In this document: piece after piece, positions 8,292 through 17,787 of the stretch
Numbering within the stretch: the stretch's first letter is position 1
How the letters are laid out: each line of letters starts with the position of its first letter
NCBI GenBank assembly: GCA_965230225.1
Contig: CBDDKM010000008.1
Span: 248,001 to 312,000 of the forward strand
Length of the DNA stretch: 64,000 bases
From: CALSMU01 sp965230225
GTDB lineage: Bacteria; Bacteroidota; Bacteroidia; Flavobacteriales_D; Parvicellaceae
Direction of reading: 5' to 3'
Program-made: the position numbers and the translations under genes
Notes under the pieces: model-generated
The model's input: only the letters and a program-made list of their open reading frames with translations
Databases searched by the model: none
Told to the model about the DNA's origin: nothing

Positions 8292-9950
8292 TTAAGATTG
8301 GATCACTCCAACATTGAATGGTTTTTCGATTGGCGCATGGTTAGCCGCCTCAATCCCCATAGAAATCCATTTTCTGGTTTCCACAGGGTCAATGATTGCA
8401 TCCAGCCACAACCTTGCAGCAGCATACTCCGGCTCAATTTGCTCGTCGTATTTTGCTTTTACCTTATCAAACAACTCCTTCTCTCTTTCCGGAGTAATTT
8501 CTTCTCCTCTTGATTTTAAAGAAGCCACTTCAATCTGCAACAATACTTTAGCAGCCTGAGCTCCTCCCATTACTGCTAATTGAGATGTTGGCCATCCAAC
8601 TATCAATCTAGGGTCGTAGGCTTTTCCACACATGGCATAGTTTCCTGCTCCATACGAGTTCCCCATTACAACAGTAAATTTAGGAACTACAGAGTTGGAT
8701 TGAGCATTTACCATTTTGGCCCCATCTTTAATGATTCCTCCATGCTCCGATCTTGATCCTACCATAAAGCCGGTAACATCCTGTAAGAACACCAAAGGAA
8801 TTTTCTTTTGGTTACAGTTCATGATGAAACGAGCAGCTTTATCCGCAGAATCACTGTAAATTACCCCTCCAAATTGCATTTCACCTTTTTTGGTTTTAAT
8901 AATTTCTCTTTGGTTGGCAACAATTCCAACAGACCATCCATCAATTCTGGCATAAGCACAAACAATGGTTTTACCAATACCTTCTTTGTATTCTGTAAAT
9001 TTAGAGTCATCCACTAAACGCTTAATGATCTCTTTAGTATTATAAGGTTTTGCCCTATCCTTAGGCAAGATTCCGTAAATTTCTTCAATAGGGAATTTAG
9101 GAGGTTTACTTTCAATTCTGTCAAACCCTGCAGTTTCGTACTCTCCTATTCTACCCATAATATCTCTAATGGTCTCGATACAAGTAGCATCATCAGGGCT
9201 TTTGTAATCGCAAACACCACTAATTTCAGTATGTGTAGTTGCTCCACCAAGGGTTTCGTTATCGATGGTTTCTCCAATGGCAGCTTTTACAAGGTAAGAT
9301 CCTGCAAGGAAAATACTTCCTGTTTTATCTACAATTAAAGATTCGTCGCTCATAATTGGGAGGTATGCTCCACCAGCAACGCAGCTTCCCATTACAGCTG
9401 CAATCTGAGTAATTCCTTTAGAGCTCATTACAGCATTATTTCTAAAGATTCTTCCAAAGTGCTCTTTATCCGGGAAAATTTCATCTTGCATTGGAAGGTA
9501 CACACCTGCACTATCTACCAAATAAATAATTGGCAGTTTATTCTCCAAAGCAATTTCCTGTGCTCTTAAGTTCTTCTTTCCTGTAATTGGGAACCATGCA
9601 CCTGCTTTCACAGTTGCATCATTAGCGGTAACTATACACTGTCTTCCACTTACATATCCGATAACTACTACAACTCCACCTGCAGGACACCCTCCGTGCT
9701 CCTTAAACATTTCATACCCTGCAAACTCTCCTATTTCTATCACCGGTGCATCTTTATCCAAAAGGGCAGCCACACGTTCTCTAGCTGTCATTTTCCCCTT
9801 TGCTTTATGCTTCTCCATTCTCTTTTCACCCCCACCTAAATGAATCTTTTCCAATTTTCTATGAAGCGCAGATAGCTTCAATTTCATGGAATCTTCATTC
9901 TTATTAAACTCTATATCTTGTTTCTTCGTCTTTGTAGCTTCCGTACTCAT
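8292..9950 (-). CDS. Acyl-CoA carboxylase beta subunit (methylcrotonyl-CoA carboxylase-like)
   Basis: Carboxyltransferase subunit (552 aa) of a biotin-dependent acyl-CoA carboxylase, cytoplasmic. The crotonase-like N-half has ANDATVKAGAWFPIT, LRAQEIALENKLPIIYLVDSAGVYLP, and MGSCVAGGAYLP forming an oxyanion hole. The C-half has FLQDVTGFMVG and MGNSYGAGNYAMCG. These segments fit the methylcrotonyl-CoA carboxylase beta type better than the propionyl-CoA type, which would place it in leucine breakdown. No biotin carboxylase/alpha subunit is nearby. The first ~20 residues are polar and could be trimmed, but the promoter motif at 9976-9983 fits the start at 9950. Confidence 0.9.
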   Translation of the reverse strand: MSTEATKTKKQDIEFNKNEDSMKLKLSALHRKLEKIHLGGGEKRMEKHKAKGKMTARERVAALLDKDAPVIEIGEFAGYEMFKEHGGCPAGGVVVVIGYVSGRQCIVTANDATVKAGAWFPITGKKNLRAQEIALENKLPIIYLVDSAGVYLPMQDEIFPDKEHFGRIFRNNAVMSSKGITQIAAVMGSCVAGGAYLPIMSDESLIVDKTGSIFLAGSYLVKAAIGETIDNETLGGATTHTEISGVCDYKSPDDATCIETIRDIMGRIGEYETAGFDRIESKPPKFPIEEIYGILPKDRAKPYNTKEIIKRLVDDSKFTEYKEGIGKTIVCAYARIDGWSVGIVANQREIIKTKKGEMQFGGVIYSDSADKAARFIMNCNQKKIPLVFLQDVTGFMVGSRSEHGGIIKDGAKMVNAQSNSVVPKFTVVMGNSYGAGNYAMCGKAYDPRLIVGWPTSQLAVMGGAQAAKVLLQIEVASLKSRGEEITPEREKELFDKVKAKYDEQIEPEYAAARLWLDAIIDPVETRKWISMGIEAANHAPIEKPFNVGVIQS

Positions 9951-9975
9951 ATCAATTCATTTTTTTGAAGTCTTG

Positions 9976-9983
9976 CGAAGATA
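9976..9983 (-). promoter_or_regulatory. Candidate -7 element of the carboxylase gene
   Basis: TATCTTCG on the minus strand, one change from TAnnTTTG, 25 nt before the ATG. A TTTC lies about 20 nt further upstream in the -33 area. Confidence 0.42.
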
Positions 9984-10047
9984 AGCATTCCTGCTTAAGA
10001 TTGGAAAGCTAAAAATTTTAAGCGCAAAAAGATTGAGGATAAATGGT

Positions 10048-10055
10048 TACTTTTG
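10048..10055 (+). promoter_or_regulatory. Candidate -7 element of bshA
   Basis: TACTTTTG, a perfect TAnnTTTG, 19 nt before the chosen ATG at 10075. It lies inside the longer open frame beginning at 10033, which argues against that earlier start. The -33 region is weak. Confidence 0.5.
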
Positions 10056-10074
10056 CCCTCAACTATCACGCACT

Positions 10075-11208
10075 ATGAAAATTGGAATTGCCTTGTATCC
10101 GACCTTTGGAGGGAGCGGAGTTGTAGCGACAGAATTGGGAAAAGCATTAGCCAGCAAAGGACATGAAATTCATTTCATTACTTACAGTAAACCTGTCCGA
10201 TTAAGCGAATTAAGAGAGAATGTTTTCTTTCACGAAGTAAGGGTTTCGGATTACCCTCTTTTCGAGCACACTCCATATGAGCAAGTGTTAACAAGTAAAT
10301 TAGTGGATGTGGTAAAATACGAGAAGCTTGATCTGTTGCATGTACATTACGCCATTCCTCACGCTTCTGCTGCCTACATGGCACAGCAAATCTTGAAGTC
10401 TCAAGGAATCAATATTCCATTCATTACTACATTGCATGGTACTGACATTACACTGGTTGGAAAAGATGCTTCTTTTGAACCGGTAATTACTTTTTCCATC
10501 AATCATTCTAATGCAGTGACTACTGTTTCTGAAAGCTTAAAGCAAGATACTTATGAGCATTTTGATATTCAGAATGGCATTGAGGTAATTCCTAATTTTA
10601 TTTGTTTGGAAGAGTATAAACTGGGCAACAATGAAAAGTATAAACAGCGTTACGCTCCTAATAACGAGTTCATTCTAACTCATATTTCCAATTTCAGGAA
10701 AGTAAAAAGAGTGGATGACGTAGTAAAAGTATTTAGAGAACTTAGAAAAAAAATTCCTTGTAAGCTTCTATTTGTTGGTGATGGACCTGAGAGAGGCCAC
10801 ATTGAGCAAATGTGTCGTGAAGACCTTTGTAGTAGAAACGATGTAATGTTTTTAGGAAGTTTACAATCTACCAAAGAGGTACTAAACATCTCTGATTTAT
10901 TCCTGTTGCCTTCGGAGACAGAGAGCTTTGGATTAGCAGCATTGGAGGCTATGGCTTGTGGAGTTCCGGTAATTACTTCTAATGCAGGAGGTTTACCTGA
11001 AGTAGTAGATCATGGTAAAAGTGGTTGTTTAACTCCTGTGGGAGACATTGATGAAATGGTAAAACATGCTTTACATATCTTATCTACACCTGAAACATTA
11101 AACCAGTTTAAAAAAGAAGCCATAAAAAAAGCGGAAGAATTTGATATTCACAAAATCCTTCCGCTTTACGAAGATCTTTATAAAAGAACTATCGAATTAT
11201 CTCAATAG
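10075..11208 (+). CDS. bshA: N-acetyl-alpha-D-glucosaminyl L-malate synthase BshA
   Basis: A GT4-family glycosyltransferase (377 aa) that joins GlcNAc from UDP-GlcNAc to L-malate, the first step of bacillithiol synthesis. The start at 10075 gives the typical N-terminus MKIGIALYPTFGGSGVVATELG. Diagnostic segments include LHVHYAIPHASAAYMAQQI, TTLHGTDITLVGKD, NFRKVKRVDDVV, LFVGDGPE and the GT4 SETESFGLAALEAMACGVPVI motif with its paired glutamates. The next steps (bshB, bshC) are not in the window. Its last 12 nt overlap the convergent T9SS gene, with no terminator between them. Confidence 0.94.
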   Translation: MKIGIALYPTFGGSGVVATELGKALASKGHEIHFITYSKPVRLSELRENVFFHEVRVSDYPLFEHTPYEQVLTSKLVDVVKYEKLDLLHVHYAIPHASAAYMAQQILKSQGINIPFITTLHGTDITLVGKDASFEPVITFSINHSNAVTTVSESLKQDTYEHFDIQNGIEVIPNFICLEEYKLGNNEKYKQRYAPNNEFILTHISNFRKVKRVDDVVKVFRELRKKIPCKLLFVGDGPERGHIEQMCREDLCSRNDVMFLGSLQSTKEVLNISDLFLLPSETESFGLAALEAMACGVPVITSNAGGLPEVVDHGKSGCLTPVGDIDEMVKHALHILSTPETLNQFKKEAIKKAEEFDIHKILPLYEDLYKRTIELSQ

Positions 11209-13191
11209 TTGAATGTAGTATTCGTCTTTAACTAAGGTTGGAATTCTTTCTCCTGTAATAGGATCATATACACTTCCGTAAGATCCATCAATCAATACGT
11301 AGTAGATTCCTTCAGCACAATTCTTTCCGTTTCTGTAATTGGTACCATCCCAGCTAAACAATGGGTCGTCACTTTGATAAACCATTTGTCCCCAACGGTT
11401 ATAGATCTGAACCAACATGAAATCGTAACAAGGATCGTTTTGACCTCTTAATCGATAGAAATCATTCTGTCCATCATCATTCGGTGTAAAGATATTTGGA
11501 ATAGGCTCTACATATCCAACTGGAGGCTCAACCTCAATGTGAGAACTCTTGTATACAGTATCGGATCCACATGCTGTAGAATATCCCATATAAGTTAAAT
11601 CGTAATTCTGTTGGAATACAGCATCGCAATCGGTTGTCCAACAATACCTAAGTGCTACTGAACCTTGCGCAGATGGAGCGTTATTAATTACTCCAAAGTT
11701 CTCCAACCAAAGTGTGTCTGTTCCCTGGAAGTTCGTGTAGTAATGCAATGTACCGTTAGCATTCGTTCCAAAATATGATGGTTGAATGTAAGTAGAAGCA
11801 AAATCAAACGAACCTGAAAGAGGTAATAGCGATAATGTATCCAGTGGGTTAGCTGTATCCTGAGCAAACATCTCTAAACAGATGGTTTCTCCTAAAAACA
11901 ACTGCATCGTATCAGGAATATTCAATAATACCGGTGGAGGATTATGAACCACGTGTACTGCAACACTGGAAGTTGCCGTATCTGATCCAGAACATCCAAT
12001 GGAATAAGCAATTAAATCCATGTGATAAATTGAGTCCAAATCATTACATCCAGGCATCCAGCAGAATCTCATTGGAATCTCTCCTACTCCTTGCATTGCG
12101 TTATTAGCACTGTCAAGATGTGGGAACCAAAGGTCATTTCCACTACCCTGCCAGTTTGGATAGTATAAACTATCTGGCATTTGGATAGGCTCTACATAAG
12201 TAGCGTTCAAATCAAAATCGCTGGAAGATACATTTAAGTAAATAGTATCTGTACCATCGTTATCGTACACATACATATCAATACAAATCGAATCATCAAC
12301 AAATACATCAATAGAATCTGCCAGCGTAATTACCGGTGGAGAATCAATAGTACAAGCTAATGAGGTGTATTGCACATCTCTTACTACTTCTCCTATTTGA
12401 ACTCCATTTCTGTATTCTTTAACCATTACAGAGAATACAAATACACCTGCAATTTCAGGATGACAAGTAATTACACCTGTTTGTGAATCAATAGTCATTG
12501 GAGGATTTGAAACGTTTCCTAAAATATTAGCTAAACTATATCCGGTAGCCCATCCACAAGTTGGGAATGGTTTGGGCCCTCCAGAGGCCTCATCAAATGG
12601 ATCAATAAGAGAAAACACTAACGAATCTCCATCTGGATCTGTTACCTCAAAATCGATTTCCTGATCAAAATTGATACACAAATATCCATTGGTAGGGTAA
12701 CTTCCAAAATCAGGAGTACAGTTACCTCCTGCCAGTGCAGGATCCGGGATTTGTACATAATAGGTCATTCCGTCACTACTAGGAGAAGCAAGGTTATCAA
12801 TAAGGCTGTTTCTACAGCAATCATCCCACTCTAAATAGTATCCATTTGGATTATCCGCTAAAGTAATTGTAGATACATAAACGTACTCCTCAACACAAAT
12901 TCCTGTTGGAGTATAGCATGAATCTCCAAGGGTTAATACTGTTTGAGAAACCAAGCTACTGGACATGCTAAAGTTCATTACCAATCCGTTGGTTACGTTG
13001 TCAAATACATTAATACTTGATGGGTCAATAAATGTGGAGTTCCCAGGAGCGCAATCTCGATAGACTCTAAGAGTAACTTCGAAATCGTTTGCTCCGGTTT
13101 GACAAATTGAAAAGTTTCCTCCGACAAAGTGTGTCGCCCATAATGATGTAGATACCATCATTGTGAGCATAATGGTTAATAGCTTTTTCAT
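11197..13191 (-). CDS. T9SS type B (gliding motility-associated C-terminal, CHU_C) secreted protein
   Basis: A 664-aa surface or secreted protein. Signal peptide MKKLLTIMLTMMVSTSLWA. The N-terminal HFVGGNFSICQTG..DFEVTLRVYRDC opening is common in large flavobacterial adhesin-like proteins. Two Ig-like/cadherin-like repeats follow, each with PPVITL/PPPVLLN, an LADSIDVFVDDSICIDM-type strand and a RFCWMPGCND or RYCWTTDCD motif. The end is a type B sorting domain: IPNIFTPNDDGQNDFYRLRG, then IYNRWGQMVYQSDD, then WDG. Many conserved Cys suggest disulphides. It starts about 205 nt from the divergent E1 gene. Ligand unknown. Confidence 0.92.
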   Translation of the reverse strand: MKKLLTIMLTMMVSTSLWATHFVGGNFSICQTGANDFEVTLRVYRDCAPGNSTFIDPSSINVFDNVTNGLVMNFSMSSSLVSQTVLTLGDSCYTPTGICVEEYVYVSTITLADNPNGYYLEWDDCCRNSLIDNLASPSSDGMTYYVQIPDPALAGGNCTPDFGSYPTNGYLCINFDQEIDFEVTDPDGDSLVFSLIDPFDEASGGPKPFPTCGWATGYSLANILGNVSNPPMTIDSQTGVITCHPEIAGVFVFSVMVKEYRNGVQIGEVVRDVQYTSLACTIDSPPVITLADSIDVFVDDSICIDMYVYDNDGTDTIYLNVSSSDFDLNATYVEPIQMPDSLYYPNWQGSGNDLWFPHLDSANNAMQGVGEIPMRFCWMPGCNDLDSIYHMDLIAYSIGCSGSDTATSSVAVHVVHNPPPVLLNIPDTMQLFLGETICLEMFAQDTANPLDTLSLLPLSGSFDFASTYIQPSYFGTNANGTLHYYTNFQGTDTLWLENFGVINNAPSAQGSVALRYCWTTDCDAVFQQNYDLTYMGYSTACGSDTVYKSSHIEVEPPVGYVEPIPNIFTPNDDGQNDFYRLRGQNDPCYDFMLVQIYNRWGQMVYQSDDPLFSWDGTNYRNGKNCAEGIYYVLIDGSYGSVYDPITGERIPTLVKDEYYIQLLR

Positions 13192-13263
13192 AGTTCAATA
13201 GATTACCCGTGGTGCATTAGTAGTCAGGCAGTTAATTTAATTGTAGTTTTGTTGTAGTTGACG

Positions 13264-13291
13264 CGAAGGTAATAAAATTGGTTGCAAGGAA
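13264..13291 (-). promoter_or_regulatory. Candidate promoter of the T9SS type B gene
   Basis: Minus strand TTC (13289-13291), 17-nt spacer, TACCTTCG (13264-13271). The -7 motif differs from TAnnTTTG by one base. It predicts a leader of about 65 nt. Confidence 0.42.
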
Positions 13292-13346
13292 TCCAAGGAT
13301 AACAAATATTTCGTCAGGCGTTAATAACTTAACATTAAATTTTGGG

Positions 13347-13375
13347 TTGCCAGAATCCACAATTCTTTACATTTG
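13347..13375 (+). promoter_or_regulatory. Promoter of the E1 dehydrogenase operon
   Basis: TTG (13347-13349), 18-nt spacer, TACATTTG (13368-13375): a full match to the Bacteroidota consensus, 21 nt before the ATG at 13397. Confidence 0.7.
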
Positions 13376-13396
13376 GGATTCTAATTAAAACTAACA

Positions 13397-15400
13397 ATGG
13401 CAACACTGGAAAAACTACACATTAAATACGATAGGAGTTCGTTGAAGGATGAGGAATTGAAGAAGTTTTACGAAACCCTGCTTTTACCTAGAATGATAGA
13501 AGAAAAAATGCTGATTCTTCTTCGTCAGGGAAAAATTTCGAAATGGTTTTCCGGTATGGGGCAAGAAGCTATTTCCGTAGGAAGTGCGTTAGCTATGGAT
13601 GAAGATGAGTTCATCCTACCAATGCACCGCCATTTAGGAATATTTACTACTAGAAATCTTCCTCTACAACGTTTGTTTTCTCAGTTTATGGGAAAAGAAA
13701 ACGGGTACACTAAAGGACACGATCGTTCATTTCACTTTGGATCTAAGGAGGACCACATTGTGGGAATGATTTCCCACCTGGGGCCACAGTTGGCCATTGC
13801 AGATGGAATTGCATTAGCAGAGAAACTATCGGACACTAAAAAATCAACTATTGTATTTTCTGGTGACGGAGGAGCTAGTGAAGGAGATTTTCATGAAGCA
13901 TTGAACGTTGCTGCAGTTTGGGATTTACCTGTAATTTTTGTGGTGGAGAACAATCAATGGGGACTATCTACCCCATCTGTTGAACAATTCAGATGTAAGA
14001 GTTTTGTAGACAAAGGAATCGGATATGGTATGGAAGCCGTTCAAATGGACGGAAACAACATTATCGAAGTTTACGAAACGATCAGAAAAATAAGACATTC
14101 GCAAGCAAAAAAACCAAGACCATTTTTGGTGGAGGCCATGAGCTTTAGAATGCGTGGGCACGAAGAAGCTTCTGGAACAAAATATTACCCTGATGGACTT
14201 CAGGACAAATGGGCCTTAAAAGATCCTATCGATAATTTCGAGAAATTCTTATTGGATGAAGGTGTAATCGATGAAGGTTACATCATGAGAATTAAAGCAG
14301 ATATCAAAAAGCAAATCAGCGACTCGTGGAAAGCGGCTGAGGCTGAACCTACTATAGAGGCAGATACTTCTAGAGAATACGGATACATGTACAAGGAGTT
14401 TGATACTCCGGCAATTGTTCCTGAAACCAGCAACAAAACTGAAAAGAGATTCATCGATGCTGTTTCCGATGGCTTGAAACAGGCCATGGAAAAACACGAC
14501 AACCTAATTATTATGGGACAAGACATTGCCGAATATGGTGGTGTATTTAAAGTAACCGAAGGGTTTGTCGAACAGTTTGGAAGAGAGCGAGTAAGAAACA
14601 CTCCTATTTGTGAATCTGCTATTGTGGGGGCAGCATTAGGACTCTCCATCAAAGGATACAAAGGAATTATGGAAATGCAGTTTGCGGATTTCGTAACTGT
14701 AGGATTTAACCAAATCGTAAACAACCTGGCTAAATTGCATTACAGGTGGCAGGAGAATGCCGATGTGGTAGTGAGGATGCCAACTGGTGCAGGTGTTGGT
14801 GCAGGACCATTCCACTCACAGAGCAACGAAGCATGGTTCTTCCATACTCCAGGATTAAAAATTGTTTACCCTGCTTTCCCAGGTGATGCTAAAGGATTGT
14901 TAGCTGCTGCTATCGAAGACCCTAACCCAGTTATGGTTTTTGAGCACAAAGCGCTTTATAGAAGTGTTACGGAAGAGATTCCTGACGATTATTATACTAC
15001 TGAGATTGGTAAAGCCAACTTATTGAGAGAGGGAAGCGATGTAACCATCGTAACTTATGGACTGGGAGTTCATTGGGCACTGGAAGCGTTAGATGAAAAC
15101 CCAGATATTTCTGCTGACCTGATCGATTTAAGAACTTTACTTCCGTTAGATACAGATGCTATTTATGATTCTGTTAGAAAAACAGGAAGAGTAATTATTC
15201 TTCACGAAGACTGCTTAACAGGAGGAATTGGAGGGGAAATCTCTGCTTTAATTAGTGAAAACTGTTTTGAGCATTTGGATGCACCAGTAGTTAGATCAGG
15301 AAGTTTAGATACTCCTGTTCCATTTGCCGCAGCACTAGAAAAAGATTTCTTACCAAAAGACAGATTTAAAGATCAGTTGGTTAACTTAGCGAGTTACTAA
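13397..15400 (+). CDS. Fused 2-oxo-acid dehydrogenase E1 alpha/beta (thiamine diphosphate)
   Basis: A 667-aa cytoplasmic E1 in which alpha and beta subunits are one chain. The alpha half has the thiamine-diphosphate motif GDGGAS at 156 with Asn185/Asn186 about 28 residues later. The beta half starts near 345 (RFIDAVSDGLKQAMEKHDNLIIMGQDIAEYGGVF) and contains MPTGAGVGAGPFHSQSNEAWFFHTPGLKIVYP. It decarboxylates a 2-oxo acid and passes the acyl group to an E2 lipoyl protein. Branched-chain 2-oxo acids are the most likely substrate for this fused Bacteroidota type, but pyruvate cannot be excluded. E2 and E3 are not in the window. The next gene follows after 9 nt. Confidence 0.9.
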   Translation: MATLEKLHIKYDRSSLKDEELKKFYETLLLPRMIEEKMLILLRQGKISKWFSGMGQEAISVGSALAMDEDEFILPMHRHLGIFTTRNLPLQRLFSQFMGKENGYTKGHDRSFHFGSKEDHIVGMISHLGPQLAIADGIALAEKLSDTKKSTIVFSGDGGASEGDFHEALNVAAVWDLPVIFVVENNQWGLSTPSVEQFRCKSFVDKGIGYGMEAVQMDGNNIIEVYETIRKIRHSQAKKPRPFLVEAMSFRMRGHEEASGTKYYPDGLQDKWALKDPIDNFEKFLLDEGVIDEGYIMRIKADIKKQISDSWKAAEAEPTIEADTSREYGYMYKEFDTPAIVPETSNKTEKRFIDAVSDGLKQAMEKHDNLIIMGQDIAEYGGVFKVTEGFVEQFGRERVRNTPICESAIVGAALGLSIKGYKGIMEMQFADFVTVGFNQIVNNLAKLHYRWQENADVVVRMPTGAGVGAGPFHSQSNEAWFFHTPGLKIVYPAFPGDAKGLLAAAIEDPNPVMVFEHKALYRSVTEEIPDDYYTTEIGKANLLREGSDVTIVTYGLGVHWALEALDENPDISADLIDLRTLLPLDTDAIYDSVRKTGRVIILHEDCLTGGIGGEISALISENCFEHLDAPVVRSGSLDTPVPFAAALEKDFLPKDRFKDQLVNLASY

Positions 15401-15409
15401 TTCATCTTT

Positions 15410-16201
15410 ATGCGTAAAATAATCTTCTTTGCCTTGGCTCTTTCTATTGGAGTAAAGAGTATTGCTCAGGATGAGGCTGGCTCTGTATACATTGGAGGAA
15501 ACTTTGGTGCCTATTTTGGAAATAAAAACACTGCCATTATGTACACGGGTGGTAATGTTACCAATTATGGCGTAGAGTACGTATTCAACAACATCAATTT
15601 TAAACCGGATATTGACCTTTACTTTCAGTACCCATACGAAATTGTAGAATTACCTATTAACCCAGCCTACCGACCAGCAATGGACATTGGTTTACACGCT
15701 GGGGTGCATTTAGGGAATGGCAACTCTCTTTACGCTGATTTCAACTCTTCCAGGTTAAACTTTGAGCAGTTTTTTACGGTGGCCATAGAGGACCCAAATA
15801 ACTTATCTCCTGATCCCACTTACGAGCAAATACCTCTATTTGGAGAAGAAAGAAGATTCAACATTAACATTGGTACTCAGATCAGTCTATACAATGAAAA
15901 CAGTATAAACTGGTACATGGCTTTGTTTGGAAACTTAAACAATACCAGACTTGAGAAAAATTACTTTGTTCTTAATGGCAGACAGTATTTGATTTGGCAC
16001 GGACAACCGGGAACACCAAACGTAAATCCTGGAGGAATGGGATACGGTGGTGGAGCCGGAACAGGGGTTAAATACTACTTTAACGATACTTTCACCTTCG
16101 ACCTCACCTATAACTTATACTACAATAAGATTAGAATGAATGAAGATTTTCAACCATTCGGAATGCACCATGGAATGATGTTGAGAATAATTTGGGGGTA
16201 G
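15410..16201 (+). CDS. Outer-membrane beta-barrel-like hypothetical protein
   Basis: A 263-aa protein with signal peptide (ends GVKSIAQ). The mature part has alternating strands with aromatic girdles (LYFQYPYEI, NSLYADFNSSRL, NWYMALFGNL, FTFDLTYNLYYNKIRM) and ends in HGMMLRIIWG, as in outer-membrane barrels with an aromatic/hydrophobic last strand. It starts 9 nt after the E1 gene, so it is probably co-transcribed, with no obvious functional link. No enzyme motif seen. Confidence 0.72.
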   Translation: MRKIIFFALALSIGVKSIAQDEAGSVYIGGNFGAYFGNKNTAIMYTGGNVTNYGVEYVFNNINFKPDIDLYFQYPYEIVELPINPAYRPAMDIGLHAGVHLGNGNSLYADFNSSRLNFEQFFTVAIEDPNNLSPDPTYEQIPLFGEERRFNINIGTQISLYNENSINWYMALFGNLNNTRLEKNYFVLNGRQYLIWHGQPGTPNVNPGGMGYGGGAGTGVKYYFNDTFTFDLTYNLYYNKIRMNEDFQPFGMHHGMMLRIIWG

Positions 16202-16417
16202 AATTGTAATGCGCTAAAATGCCTTCCCCGGATATACGTTTCACTTCTTCCGAGGATTGAATACTTGAAATGCCTAAAATTTGAAGTACTTGAAGTTGGA
16301 AATGCCTTAAGTTGTAAATAAAATTGAATGAGAAATGTGAGTGAGGTATAATTAAACCTCCTGAACTTTAACTAAAAACTCTTTCCTTACCACTCCAATT
16401 TCCAAGCTCAATACTGC

Positions 16418-16720
16418 TTAAAACGTTTCCTCTCCGGACCAATCGTCGCCGAGGACAGCCCACTCTTTTTGTAGGTCTTCTATTTGTGAACGAAGCTGGT
16501 AATAGTACACTTCAGCTTTACCCAGGTCCTCAAACCCATAAGAACTAATGAAGTTAATGTCTGAAACTTTAACGTCCGCCATTTCTCCACTTCTGGTTTT
16601 AAGGTACAGAGTTGGGATTCCATGATCGTCAAATTTCTCCTCGTCGGCTGGTGTAATCTCTACCGATAAGTCTACCCAAAACCTCTGATGCCTTTTATCC
16701 TTTTTAATTTTGAATTTCAT
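16418..16720 (-). CDS. Small hypothetical protein
   Basis: A 100-aa soluble, mixed-charge protein, with no signal peptide or membrane segment. N-terminus MKFKIKKDKRHQRFW, then a beta-like region with ITPADEEKFDDHGIPTLYL, then a helix KAEVYYYQLRSQIEDLQKEW. It begins 2 nt after the stop of the membrane protein upstream and ends the same minus-strand unit, so it is probably co-expressed with that gene and the AhpD-like gene. I do not recognise the family. The 216 nt between it and 16201 hold only weak short repeats (AAATGCCTnAA). Confidence 0.6.
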   Translation of the reverse strand: MKFKIKKDKRHQRFWVDLSVEITPADEEKFDDHGIPTLYLKTRSGEMADVKVSDINFISSYGFEDLGKAEVYYYQLRSQIEDLQKEWAVLGDDWSGEETF

Positions 16721-16722
16721 GG

Positions 16723-17154
16723 TCAGTACCCTGTATTTAACATCTCTTCCTTTACCTTATTTAAGGATTTGATTTGTTTAAGAACTTTGAAAATACGAAT
16801 TCCCAGAATAATTACACAAAGGCTTAATGTAGTATTTACAGCTTCCTGAAATACATCAATAAAGTATTCGATTGGGAGAATAACTGCTGTTAGAAAAGAT
16901 AAAAGTACAATTAGTAATACCCTCGCATAACTTCTGTAATGCCTTAACACTTCGTTGATTTCATGGAAGAGTTTTAAACGGGCATTTTCAGGACTGTATT
17001 CCAAATGCTTCTCGAACACTTCTCTCCTGAAGAAGAATGAGGCATGTTTACTGTTCTTTAATCGGGTAATAAAAAAAGAATTCAAGATTTGCATTAACAC
17101 CACTCCTCCTAAAAGGATCAGTCCAAACCCTGTAATATCTTGTAGGTTACTCAT
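16723..17154 (-). CDS. Small inner-membrane hypothetical protein
   Basis: I choose the ATG at 17154, which overlaps the stop of the upstream gene in ATGAGTAA and suggests translational coupling; the longer frame from 17169 adds five residues. The 143-aa product has a hydrophobic segment near the N-terminus (FGLILLGGVVLMQIL), a cytoplasmic charged stretch (ITRLKNSKHASFFFRREVFEKHLEY), then two more hydrophobic segments (VLLIVLLSFLTAVILPI and LSLCVIILGIRIF). Three membrane helices are likely. No family recognised. Confidence 0.62.
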   Translation of the reverse strand: MSNLQDITGFGLILLGGVVLMQILNSFFITRLKNSKHASFFFRREVFEKHLEYSPENARLKLFHEINEVLRHYRSYARVLLIVLLSFLTAVILPIEYFIDVFQEAVNTTLSLCVIILGIRIFKVLKQIKSLNKVKEEMLNTGY

Positions 17155-17707
17155 ACGAATACCCAGCAATCTCGTCTTGATTAACTGCCAATCCTAACCC
17201 GATTACCATTCTGTTAACAAAATTGAAATAAGAAATCACCATATTGGCATCCAGAATGGCTCTATCATCCAACCCTAGCTTTCTCAATTTATCGATGTAA
17301 ACTTTATTGCTGTTTTGTGGTGATTTGGTCAATGCCCAAGCCATGTTACAAAGTGTTCTATCCACATCACTAATATTCAGTTTGGTATAGTCATTCTTTA
17401 ATTGTTCCACCATCTGATCATCCTTCCAATAATGCTTTACCGCCTCCGCATGGTGAAGTTGACAGTATTCGCAATTATTAGCTTTGGACACCACTACAGC
17501 CATCATTTCTCTTTGAACCCTTTTTAATGGAGATTTACCAAACATGATGGTCATGTAAAGGTCCATATGATTCACTATAGACTTAGGATTTAGGCTTTGA
17601 ATTTTATGAACGTTAGCCAATTTACCTCTGGACTTGATCAATCCATCATAAATCTCCTTCAGTTCTCCTTCTGCCTCGGGATAATCAATAACATCAATAA
17701 ACGCCAT
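17147..17707 (-). CDS. AhpD-like/carboxymuconolactone decarboxylase-family protein (peroxidase-related)
   Basis: A 186-aa all-helical protein with the AhpD active-site pattern SKANNCEYCQLHHAEA (C79, C82, H86). The length fits the uncharacterised peroxidase-related subgroup with its N-terminal MAFIDVIDYPEAEGELKEIYD helix. The two cysteines and histidine suggest a thiol peroxidase or disulphide reductase acting in the cytoplasm; the electron donor is unknown. First gene of a three-gene minus-strand unit. With bshA in the genome, bacillithiol could be a redox partner, but that is speculation. Confidence 0.85.
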   Translation of the reverse strand: MAFIDVIDYPEAEGELKEIYDGLIKSRGKLANVHKIQSLNPKSIVNHMDLYMTIMFGKSPLKRVQREMMAVVVSKANNCEYCQLHHAEAVKHYWKDDQMVEQLKNDYTKLNISDVDRTLCNMAWALTKSPQNSNKVYIDKLRKLGLDDRAILDANMVISYFNFVNRMVIGLGLAVNQDEIAGYSYE

Positions 17708-17787
17708 ATTCTGATTTTAGAGCTACAAATGTCGGGAAAATGAACTTTATTACTTCGTTAAAACTCGTTCAATTATTAACAATCTCA

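Noticed and set aside
14278..14724. 148-aa minus-strand ORF inside the E1 gene
   Set aside because: It lies wholly antisense to a conserved enzyme domain and its product has no recognisable domain. It is a shadow frame.
16202..16417. Short repeated AAATGCCT motifs between convergent genes
   Set aside because: Three short, imperfect copies with irregular spacing and no structure; too weak to call a repeat element or a gene remnant.
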